8,666 nt of DNA from Paracoccaceae bacterium (GTDB taxonomy: Bacteria > Pseudomonadota > Alphaproteobacteria > Rhodobacterales > Rhodobacteraceae). Positions within the stretch are counted from its first letter, which is position 1. Each line of letters starts with the position of its first letter. The notes beneath the pieces are model-generated. The model was given only the letters and a program-made list of their open reading frames with translations. It was not told the DNA's origin and ran no database searches. Positions 1 through 6,016 of this stretch are shown here, in pieces. The DNA is taken from the NCBI GenBank assembly GCA_009920815.1, contig RFZH01000091.1:1-8666 (forward strand), given 5' to 3'. The position numbers and the translations under genes were made by a program.

Positions 1-647
1 ACTTCAAAGCCCCGCTCTTCTAATGCGGGTTTCAAGGTGACCATGTAATGTAAAATGGTCTTCCCAAAAGATGTCATTCCGATCAAGGGCCGATCCCGCT
101 TTGGTGGCTCAACGGCGCGTGCGGCCCCCAAAACTGCACCTGCTGCTTGCGACAAAGACGACTTGCAGATCGAATTTAATCCATAGAGCCCACCAGCCCA
201 TAGGATCATCTGAATATCTGCAGCTAACCTTTCAGGGGGTAACATGGCAGAAAAGGAAACGGTTGAAACAACGTATTTGGGAACACCAAGCGGAAGCGCG
301 GAACACACATCCAATGCTAAATCTGTTCCCATGGTTCCACCCAGAACAATAACTCCATCGATTGCCCCTTCGTGATAAAGTGACAATGCCTTGGTCGCGG
401 CTCCATTTGCCATGATTTGCATTGCAACATTTTCATCACCGCTTTCGATTGCGGTTTGGATGTTGCTACCACCGGCCATAGCAACGTCGTGCTTGGAAAT
501 ATCGGTCGGTTTGGTGGGGTCACCTAACACAGAGACGTCCATGCTGATCACGCCGCCCCCCATCGCGCGAATGCGGTCGCAAAGGTAATTTAACTCGGCA
601 TCTTTGGTGTCATATGTTCCGACAACGAGAATTGTTTTATCTGACAT
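1..647 (-). CDS. Tm-1-like ATP-binding domain protein (UPF0261 family), 3' end cut by window edge
   Basis: The first 215 codons of a protein that continues past the left edge; family members are usually about 400 residues, so roughly the N-terminal half is seen. Recognisable UPF0261/Tm-1-like signatures are GTYDTK at residues 10-15, the glycine loop VLGGTMGT at 101-108, LPLGVPK at 118-124 followed by VVSTV, and GMTSFGKT at 190-197. The family is named after the tomato Tm-1 resistance protein N-terminal domain, which binds nucleotide; the role in bacteria is not settled. The stretch after VVSTV (residues 131-160) looks less like the common family pattern, suggesting a divergent subgroup. The start ATG lies 3 bases after the stop of the upstream aldehyde dehydrogenase, with a GGGG-type ribosome site overlapping that stop, so it is the last gene seen of the tctCBA-ALDH operon. 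Family assignment is confident; no reaction is claimed. Confidence 0.85.
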   Translation of the reverse strand, partial: MSDKTILVVGTYDTKDAELNYLCDRIRAMGGGVISMDVSVLGDPTKPTDISKHDVAMAGGSNIQTAIESGDENVAMQIMANGAATKALSLYHEGAIDGVIVLGGTMGTDLALDVCSALPLGVPKYVVSTVSFSAMLPPERLAADIQMILWAGGLYGLNSICKSSLSQAAGAVLGAARAVEPPKRDRPLIGMTSFGKTILHYMVTLKPALEERGFE

Positions 648-650
648 AAC

Positions 651-2138
651 TTACCCCAGTTTTATCCACGCAGTTTTTAAATCAACATATTTATCAAAGG
701 CATGCATAGACTTATCATGCCCATTGCCTGATTGTTTTACGCCACCTAGAGGAACTGTATTATCAGCCCCGCCATAGGTGTTTACATGTACGACACCCGC
801 CTGTATCGAGCGCACCATTTTATGAGCACGCGCTAGGTTTGCCGTCCAAACACCTGCGGCCAAACCATACGGCGTTGAATTTGCGATCTGGATCGCGTCA
901 TCGTCATTTTCAAAGGGTGTGACGCCAAGGACAGGGCCAAAGACTTCGTTTTGGGCAAGGTTATGATGTGGTTTAACATCAGTGATGATGGTCGGCTCCA
1001 TGTAATACCCGCCCGTTTCGGACAGGGCTTGATTACCCCCCAGATAGACGGAGCTGCCCTCGGCAATCGCGCGCTCTACAAATGAGAGGTTTCCTTTCAA
1101 TTGCGTCAACGAATTGATCGCGCCGATGTCGGTGCTTAATTCAAGCGGGTCCCCAACGCGTAATGCGGCGGCGTGTTTTGCGACCAATGAAACAAAGTCG
1201 TCATGTATCGATCGTTCGACCAATAGCCGCGATCCAGCCACGCACACTTGGCCAGAATTTCGGAAAATTCCCATGGCAGACACTTTTGCGGCTTCGTCCA
1301 AATTGGGCGCATCGCCAAAGACAATATTTGGCGATTTTCCGCCAAGTTCTAGATAAACGCGTTTTAGATTGGAATGTGCGGAATACTCAAGCAATCGCCG
1401 GCCAACCGCGCCCGAACCCGTAAACACCAGAACGTCAACATCCATGGACATCGCCAACGCTTCGCCTGTTACTGATCCTTTGCCTGTGACGACATTCAGG
1501 ACGCCCTCTGGCAATCCTGCTTGTGCTGCCAATTCAGCCAATTTTAACAACGAAAGTGAAGCAGTTTCCGCTGGTTTCAAAACGACAGAGTTTCCCGCGG
1601 CCAATGCCGGCGCTAATTTCCACGCGGCGATCATCAACGGGAAATTCCAAGGTACAATTGCGCCAACGACACCAACGGGTTCGCGATGAATTAGGCCTAA
1701 TGTGTTGCGATCGGTTGGTGCAATTTCGCCATACATTTTGTCCAGTGCTTCTGCATAATATCGAAATGTCCCTGCGGCCGATCCTGGTTCGGCCTTCAGC
1801 GCCATATTCAATTCTGTGCCATTATCGCGCACACCCAAGACGGCAAGTTCCAATGCATTTTCTTCAATTAAATCTGCCAAACGATGCAATACTTTTTTGC
1901 GATAGCTGGGGGTTTCGAGTGACCAACGGCCGTCGTCAAAGGCGGTGCGTGCGGCAGCAACGGCATGATCAACGTCACGTTTGGTTGCGTGGTCTATTGT
2001 TGTGATGACTTGTCCGTTGATTGGCGAAATGACGTCAAGTGTTTCGCCCGAACCGCTTTGCCACGTTCCGTTGATAAATAATCTCTGCGGCGCGATAGGT
2101 GCATGCCGAAATTCGTTGATGCGTGTTTGTTGGACCAT
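651..2138 (-). CDS. NAD(P)-dependent aldehyde dehydrogenase, PuuC-like
   Basis: A complete 495-residue member of the aldehyde dehydrogenase superfamily, of normal length, oxidising an aldehyde to the acid in the cytoplasm. Visible landmarks are PWNFPL at 163-168 (oxyanion Asn165), VLKP with Lys188, the cofactor loop FTGSGAVGR at 239-247, LELGGKSPN with general base Glu264, GQVCV with catalytic Cys299, and EVFGPV further on. The C-terminal stretch with KQSGNG, DKS and DLKT closely resembles E. coli PuuC (gamma-glutamyl-gamma-aminobutyraldehyde dehydrogenase), as does the YAEALDK region at 128-134. This fits an omega-amino aldehyde substrate, but substrate is only inferred. The ATG is preceded by AAGGAGG with a 4-base gap. 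It follows tctA in the same operon and overlaps the run-on end of that frame by 145 bases. The divergently placed aminotransferase could supply its aldehyde. Confidence 0.93.
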   Translation of the reverse strand: MVQQTRINEFRHAPIAPQRLFINGTWQSGSGETLDVISPINGQVITTIDHATKRDVDHAVAAARTAFDDGRWSLETPSYRKKVLHRLADLIEENALELAVLGVRDNGTELNMALKAEPGSAAGTFRYYAEALDKMYGEIAPTDRNTLGLIHREPVGVVGAIVPWNFPLMIAAWKLAPALAAGNSVVLKPAETASLSLLKLAELAAQAGLPEGVLNVVTGKGSVTGEALAMSMDVDVLVFTGSGAVGRRLLEYSAHSNLKRVYLELGGKSPNIVFGDAPNLDEAAKVSAMGIFRNSGQVCVAGSRLLVERSIHDDFVSLVAKHAAALRVGDPLELSTDIGAINSLTQLKGNLSFVERAIAEGSSVYLGGNQALSETGGYYMEPTIITDVKPHHNLAQNEVFGPVLGVTPFENDDDAIQIANSTPYGLAAGVWTANLARAHKMVRSIQAGVVHVNTYGGADNTVPLGGVKQSGNGHDKSMHAFDKYVDLKTAWIKLG

Positions 2139-3622
2139 TTGGCCTCCTTCAATTCTTTGCGGTCTGCAATGACGCGGCGAATGTGTAAAATGACGACCAT
2201 GATGATCAACAAGAACAAGATCATCGCGACAGGTCGATCAATAAAATCAAATGGTGTTTTCACACGCGCCATACCTGCGCGCAGCTTGACCTCCATGATA
2301 TTTCCCAAGACCATGCCAAGGATGATTGGAATAACAGGCAGCGAAAGACGTTTCAGGACAAATCCGATCAGGCCAAAAACTGCGGCAATTACGCAGTCTG
2401 ACATCGAATTGCGCAAAGAATACACACCAACAAATGACAGTGTTAAAATACAGACGCCCAAAAAACGATTTGGGATCTTGATCAGTTTTATAATGTGATT
2501 GGTGGCGAACAATAAAAAGACTAAAACCATCACATTCAATATCAAAAGCGCGATGTACAGCGCGACCACAAAATCCATTTGGTTTTGAAATAACTGGGGG
2601 CCCGGTACGACATTATGCACGTAGAATACAGACAGCATCATAGCTGTTAGCGCTTCGCCCGGGATACCCAGTGCAAGCAGGGGAACCATCGCTGCGGCGG
2701 GTACTGCGTTGTTTGCTGTTTCTGATGCGATCAATCCTTCGGATGATCCGCGCCCAAAATCCTCGGGACGCTTTGATGTGCGCTGGGCATAAGTATAACC
2801 CAAGAATTGTGCGGTGAATTCACCAACGCCTGGGATCATTCCCATTAATACACCAAAACTGCCGGAAACTGTCGCGACCCGCGGGTGTCGCGCAAGTTCG
2901 CGCAGGCCTTGAAATAAGCCACCGCGTAATTTGGTGAGCCTAATTTTTTCATCGTCGCTTTGTAATAAATAAAAGGCTTGTGAAATCGCAAATAGTCCAA
3001 GAACCACAACGATTAGGTTTACCCCGCTTGATAGGAATGCCTGATCAAACGTAAATCGTTTTGAGTATTTGACAGGCTCAAGCCCGATTGTGTTGATAAA
3101 AATGCCAAAACCAACCAAGGCGGCAGCGATCAGTGTTTGGCCGCGATGCACGATGACAACCAAGATAATACCAAGGAGTGCGGCAAGAAAGATTTCACGC
3201 GATCCAAACAATGGGGCAATTTTGGCAAGAACTGGCGCAAATAAAATCAAACAAATGATCGAAAATATCCCGCCAAAGAACGATGCTGAGTAAGCAAGCG
3301 ACAGGGCACGGCGTGCCTCACCCCGTGCTGTCATCGGATACCCATCATATGTCGTAAGCGCGTTAACTGCAGTTCCCGGCGTGTTGATTAAAATCGCAGG
3401 AATTGCGCCGCCATACATGGATGAGCCATAAATGCCCAATAAAACCGTCAAGCCGACGATTGGATCCATCGAAAAAGTTGCGGGCAAAAGGATGGCAATT
3501 GCCACGGCAGGCCCTACACCAGGGATTGCCCCGATCAGAACCCCTCCGACGGATCCGACGGTTAGGGCAAGTAAAACATCCCAACGTGCTAAAACATCAA
3601 TCGCTGACAGCAGGAGTTCCAT
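1994..3622 (-). CDS. tctA: Tripartite tricarboxylate transporter large membrane subunit TctA, with run-on C-terminus
   Basis: The large, about 12-helix, inner-membrane subunit of a TTT-family secondary transporter, working with TctB and the periplasmic TctC to import a carboxylate with ion coupling. Family signatures are clear: GAIPGVGP at residues 31-38, GGAIPAILINTPGT at 71-84, the second loop GMIPGVGEF at 261-269, the EGLIASETANNA region at 295-306, PLLALGIPG at 314-322 and GPQLF at 341-345. The last membrane helix ends near residue 481. The family normally ends soon after that (about 500 residues); here the frame continues to 542 and its last 48 codons lie inside the aldehyde dehydrogenase gene in another frame. 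This tail is basic and hydrophilic and looks like out-of-frame translation. A TGA at 2149-2151, one base out of frame and joined to the next gene's ribosome site, would give a normal end at about residue 490. The start ATG has a TGAGGA site overlapping the tctB stop. Confidence 0.93.
   Translation of the reverse strand: MELLLSAIDVLARWDVLLALTVGSVGGVLIGAIPGVGPAVAIAILLPATFSMDPIVGLTVLLGIYGSSMYGGAIPAILINTPGTAVNALTTYDGYPMTARGEARRALSLAYSASFFGGIFSIICLILFAPVLAKIAPLFGSREIFLAALLGIILVVIVHRGQTLIAAALVGFGIFINTIGLEPVKYSKRFTFDQAFLSSGVNLIVVVLGLFAISQAFYLLQSDDEKIRLTKLRGGLFQGLRELARHPRVATVSGSFGVLMGMIPGVGEFTAQFLGYTYAQRTSKRPEDFGRGSSEGLIASETANNAVPAAAMVPLLALGIPGEALTAMMLSVFYVHNVVPGPQLFQNQMDFVVALYIALLILNVMVLVFLLFATNHIIKLIKIPNRFLGVCILTLSFVGVYSLRNSMSDCVIAAVFGLIGFVLKRLSLPVIPIILGMVLGNIMEVKLRAGMARVKTPFDFIDRPVAMILFLLIIMVVILHIRRVIADRKELKEAKWSNKHASTNFGMHLSRRRDYLSTERGKAVRAKHLTSFRQSTDKSSQQ
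2143..2151 (-). promoter_or_regulatory. Ribosome site for the aldehyde dehydrogenase joined to a probable former tctA stop
   Basis: On the minus strand this reads TGAAGGAGG: a TGA directly joined to a near-perfect AAGGAGG Shine-Dalgarno, 4 bases before the dehydrogenase ATG. Stop-plus-ribosome-site is the usual arrangement at a coupled gene junction, yet the TGA is one base out of the tctA frame. It fixes the dehydrogenase start and suggests where tctA should end. Confidence 0.7.
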
Positions 3623-3630
3623 AATATTCC

Positions 3631-4167
3631 TCAGAAATTAAGTATGAAAAAACTGCGCAATGCGCTGGGAAGATATTCGTAAATTAGGCCTCCAGGTATT
3701 TTGACAGACAAAAACGATTTGAACAAAACGACGGTCCCGAAACCAAAAGCCACAGACCACAATAACGGTGTCCGTGTTCGGTATCCCATGCGATAGGACA
3801 GCGATGGCATAAATATCAGCGTAGCGAACAGATAGCCAATTATCGGAACCGTGACGACATAAACAAAAAACCAGATCCCAAATTCAATTACAGCAAACCA
3901 TTTCTTTGCTTCGCGCCAGTCAGCTATATTTATGCGCCGCCTTGGGAGTTTCCAAAGGTGTAGGCCCGTACATATCGTCATTAATAAAATGCCAACCATT
4001 GGCCAAAACCTGGGTTGGGCGGCAAATGACGTTTTTTTGACCCATTTCGTTTGGTCGCCTATCTGCGAAAGCAGGAATAAGGAGAGAACAAAGAAAATGA
4101 CGGCAAAAAGCAATTGACCGCGTAGTGGGGCGGGAAATCTGCGTTCTTCGACGGACTTATCTGTCAT
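3631..4167 (-). CDS. tctB: Tripartite tricarboxylate transporter small membrane subunit TctB
   Basis: The small four-helix membrane subunit of the TTT transporter, 178 residues from the chosen ATG. Hydrophobic segments are at about residues 18-35, 54-72, 91-120 (long enough for two helices or one with a re-entrant part) and 133-152. The PRFWPMVGILL stretch at 52-62, leading into the second helix, is typical of TctB, as is the short cytoplasmic basic stretch between the second and third helices (LPRRR at 74-78). An upstream in-frame TTG at 4194 would add nine residues, but it sits inside the 3' arm of the intercistronic hairpin and lacks a ribosome site; the ATG at 4167 has a GGGG site 5-6 bases ahead. 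Its TGA stop at 3631 is followed after 8 bases by tctA. TctB is poorly conserved in sequence, so the call rests on topology plus position between tctC and tctA. Confidence 0.88.
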   Translation of the reverse strand: MTDKSVEERRFPAPLRGQLLFAVIFFVLSLFLLSQIGDQTKWVKKTSFAAQPRFWPMVGILLMTICTGLHLWKLPRRRINIADWREAKKWFAVIEFGIWFFVYVVTVPIIGYLFATLIFMPSLSYRMGYRTRTPLLWSVAFGFGTVVLFKSFLSVKIPGGLIYEYLPSALRSFFILNF

Positions 4168-4184
4168 GCTTTGCCCCAGGATTA

Positions 4185-4212
4185 GAAAGACCAAGCCGTG
4201 GCTTGGTCTTTC
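4185..4212 (-). terminator. Intercistronic hairpin between tctC and tctB
   Basis: A perfect inverted repeat of 13 bases per arm (GAAAGACCAAGCC and its complement) with a 2-base centre, or a 12-bp stem with a 4-base loop. It begins six bases beyond the tctC stop. The descending arm ends in TCTTTC and is followed by TAATCC, so there is no strong U-run. I read it as an attenuator or as an mRNA 3'-end stabiliser that would make more binding protein than membrane subunits, which is common after binding-protein genes. It is unlikely to be a complete terminator, because tctB and tctA have no other obvious promoter. Confidence 0.6.
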
Positions 4213-4218
4213 ATGGTA

Positions 4219-5160
4219 TTAGTTCAACATACCGCCGATGCGATCCATTGTGGCAATGTCATTCGCAACACGTGCTGCGCTATCTTGGGCATTTTGCCAA
4301 TAAACCAGCGCACCTGTTTCCTTGGCGATGGCTTGAGCACGATCAGAAGCCATCGTTTTCTGTGCAACCGCAATAATCTTGTCACGGACATCTTGGGGCG
4401 TGTCTTTGTTGACAAATAGGCCATTCCAAAGAGCAATGTTTAGATCGGAATTTAATTCGCCAATCGCAGGCGCATCTGGGACCAGCGGGATCCGTTCGTC
4501 TGTAATGGACGTCAAAACCTTGACACTATCGAGGCATGGTAGGATCAACTGAAGTGTCGTATTTATGACATCAGCATCACCAGATGCGAGAGTGTTGCAA
4601 TCCAGGGCGTCAAATGCAGCATCTGATCCCCATTCAAAGCCTGCTGATTTTGCGAAAGCCTTGGTCACTTGGGTTGGCGTTAACGGATCACCAAAATGGC
4701 CTAAGGCCACATCATTCGACTTTGCGTATTCCGCCAACTCTGCCATTGAAGAATACGGCGCGTCACCGCTGGTCGCGATGACAAACGGATAGGTTAAAAA
4801 GATCCCCAGCGGATCGAATTTTTCTGGTGTGAGTTCATCTATGCCAATCTGATGGCCGACAACCGGTACGCCGATTACGAATGAACCGATCGTGTATCCG
4901 TCTGATGGTGCTTGGGCAACTTCGATTGCGCCGGGGAATGGACCGCCACCACCACCGGGTTTGTTCACGACAGCCGCAGCGACGCCGTACTCGGCTGTGA
5001 AATCTTCTGCGATCATTCGGGTTAGAACGTCTTCTAGGTCACCGGGGGGCCATGGGACGATAAAGCTTACGGGCTTTTCAGGATATTCTGCTTGGGCTGC
5101 GCCAGTCATCGCAACCAAAGTCATTGCCGTTGCTGACAACAGCGACTTGGTGAATTTCAT
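4219..5160 (-). CDS. tctC: TctC/Bug-type periplasmic substrate-binding protein of the TTT transporter
   Basis: A 313-residue binding protein, usual length for the family, that captures the substrate in the periplasm and hands it to TctAB. A Sec signal peptide is visible: MKFTK, a hydrophobic core, then AQA at residues 22-24 with predicted cleavage before EYPEKP. YPEKPVSFIVPWPPG (26-40) matches the family's opening strand and ligand loop. The loop then reads GDLEDVLTR where most members have GGxxDxxAR, so the second glycine is replaced by Asp. NKPGGGGGP (66-74) and PSDGYTIG (85-92) are also family hallmarks. Two cysteines (188 and 209) could form a disulfide in the periplasm. The ATG at 5160 has AGGGAG at good spacing; a longer frame from a TTG at 5244 would bury the signal peptide and is rejected. 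It is the first gene of the operon and lies opposite the IclR-family gene. Ligand unknown, probably a carboxylate. Confidence 0.92.
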   Translation of the reverse strand: MKFTKSLLSATAMTLVAMTGAAQAEYPEKPVSFIVPWPPGDLEDVLTRMIAEDFTAEYGVAAAVVNKPGGGGGPFPGAIEVAQAPSDGYTIGSFVIGVPVVGHQIGIDELTPEKFDPLGIFLTYPFVIATSGDAPYSSMAELAEYAKSNDVALGHFGDPLTPTQVTKAFAKSAGFEWGSDAAFDALDCNTLASGDADVINTTLQLILPCLDSVKVLTSITDERIPLVPDAPAIGELNSDLNIALWNGLFVNKDTPQDVRDKIIAVAQKTMASDRAQAIAKETGALVYWQNAQDSAARVANDIATMDRIGGMLN

Positions 5161-5181
5161 CGTATACTCCCTGTTTTTGGT

Positions 5182-5207
5182 TGGTTCATTATTTGAACCA
5201 TTGGTTC
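5182..5207. promoter_or_regulatory. Three alternating TGGTTC/GAACCA half-sites, probable operator
   Basis: Half-site TGGTTC occurs at 5182-5187, its complement GAACCA at 5195-5200, and TGGTTC again at 5202-5207. The last two form a perfect palindrome with a 1-base centre, and the first two a palindrome with a 7-base spacer. The array sits 22-47 bases upstream of the tctC ATG and just before its ribosome site, where a bound repressor would block transcription or early elongation. Repeated short inverted half-sites are usual for IclR-type operators, but binding is inferred only. Confidence 0.5.
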
Positions 5208-5217
5208 TATTTTTAGA

Positions 5218-5244
5218 TTGACAGACAATGTCATATTCTGTCAA
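5218..5244. promoter_or_regulatory. 8-bp inverted repeat TTGACAGA/TCTGTCAA with TTGACA on both strands
   Basis: TTGACAGA at 5218-5225 and its exact complement TCTGTCAA at 5237-5244 flank an 11-base spacer. Each arm contains a consensus -35 hexamer (TTGACA), one on each strand. On the minus strand TTGACA (5239-5244) could pair with a weak -10, GTCAAT, at 5217-5222 with a 16-base spacer, to drive tctC. No convincing -10 is seen for the plus strand. The repeat could therefore be the tctC promoter, an operator, or both overlapping. Confidence 0.4.
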
Positions 5245-5345
5245 CAGTTTTTGAAATGGGCCTGATTAAATTTCTAGGCCTGAATTCTGCCAGCAAAACC
5301 AAGGCACACTCTTATGGGAACTGTTACCAAGGCTCTGACATTATA
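5228..5345 (+). pseudogene. Remnant of the IclR-type helix-turn-helix domain, frameshifted and interrupted
   Basis: Reading from the ATG at 5228 gives MSYSVNSF, stop, NGPD, stop, then a stretch ending in TLLWELLPRL, a stop at 5336 and HY. This resembles the opening of IclR regulators (S-V-x-S-F-x-x-G-x-D, then L-x-E-L and LPR-x-T-x-Y/H-R in the recognition helix). It leads into MMTELQDSRFVEQ in a different frame at 5346, where clear IclR homology resumes. The length from this ATG to FVEQ is close to that in normal family members. Three in-frame stops (5252, 5267, 5336) and at least one frame change mean that no continuous helix-turn-helix can be translated. I infer decay of the DNA-binding domain; the match is by eye, over short motifs. 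Confidence 0.45.
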
Positions 5346-6011
5346 ATGATGACAGAACTTCAGGATAGCCGATTCGTTGAACAGGTTAATAACGACCGAA
5401 CCTATCGTATTGGCACAGCTGTCTTGCGTTTATCCGCTCTGCGCGAGGCCGTTGTCCCTTTGCGTGAAACGGTTAAAAACACGGTTAGAGAATTGGCAGA
5501 TAAAACCGGCGAAACAGCACATTTCTCGATCTTGGATGGTGGCGAGTTGTCGACATTAAGTTATGCTTACAGTTCAGATCACGGCACACGGGTTATGATG
5601 GATGATGCGGCAATCCTACCCATTCATGCCACAAGTTCCGGTCTAGCAGTGTTGGCGTATTCGTCATCTGATTTTGTCGATTTAGTTTTGTCTAAACCCT
5701 TAAAAGGGCGGACACCGTTCACCGTCATTGATCCATGGAAATTGCGTCAAATGATTGAACAAACCCAAAAAGATGGAATTGCGGAATATGTGTCTGGCTT
5801 TGAAAGTGACGTACATAGTTTTGCGTCGCCGGTGTTTAATGCATCACGTCGTGTTTTTGGTGCGATTGCGGTTGCTGCACCTGTTAATCGGGTTGGAACA
5901 CGAAATTCAGACTTTATTCGTCGCTCTGTTTTTGAAGCAGCGCGCAGTTTGACACAGTTAACAGGCGGGTTTGATCCCTTGGGCCTAACCACCAGCGATA
6001 CAAGGATTTAG
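5256..6011 (+). CDS. IclR-family regulator, effector-binding domain with a disrupted DNA-binding domain
   Basis: The open frame gives 251 residues. From residue 31 on it is a convincing IclR protein: MTELQDSRFVEQ and DRTYRIGTAVLRL (48-59) are the wing and linker, then the effector domain with GETAHFSILDGG (85-96), PIHATSSGLAVLA (122-134), EYVSGFESDVHSFASPVF (177-194) and FGAIAVAAPVNR (201-212). Normally such proteins carry a winged helix-turn-helix before this; residues 1-30 here do not resemble one, and pieces of one appear in another frame upstream. The start is uncertain: neither ATG 5256 nor the ATG pair at 5346/5349 has a good ribosome site. It is divergent from tctC and 5 bases ahead of the aminotransferase, so the ancestral gene probably controlled both units. 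It may now be a pseudogene, or a ligand-binding protein without DNA binding. The effector domain shows no stops or gaps. Confidence 0.7.
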   Translation: MGLIKFLGLNSASKTKAHSYGNCYQGSDIIMMTELQDSRFVEQVNNDRTYRIGTAVLRLSALREAVVPLRETVKNTVRELADKTGETAHFSILDGGELSTLSYAYSSDHGTRVMMDDAAILPIHATSSGLAVLAYSSSDFVDLVLSKPLKGRTPFTVIDPWKLRQMIEQTQKDGIAEYVSGFESDVHSFASPVFNASRRVFGAIAVAAPVNRVGTRNSDFIRRSVFEAARSLTQLTGGFDPLGLTTSDTRI

Positions 6012-6016
6012 CATAG

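Noticed and set aside
317..588. Short open frames overlapping the Tm-1-like gene on both strands
   Set aside because: The partial frame from 647 to the left edge matches the UPF0261 family throughout, so the others are shadows.
1523..2498. Long plus-strand open frames (160 and 131 codons) antisense to the dehydrogenase and tctA
   Set aside because: They lie opposite strongly supported genes, have no ribosome sites or recognisable domains, and look like codon-structure shadows.
4168..4194. Upstream TTG start for tctB
   Set aside because: The codon is within the 3' arm of the intercistronic hairpin and lacks a Shine-Dalgarno; the ATG at 4167 has one and gives a normal N-terminus.
5161..5244. 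Upstream TTG start for tctC adding 28 residues
   Set aside because: It would put a hydrophilic stretch before a clear Sec signal peptide. The ATG at 5160 has a good AGGGAG site, and the upstream region is the control region.
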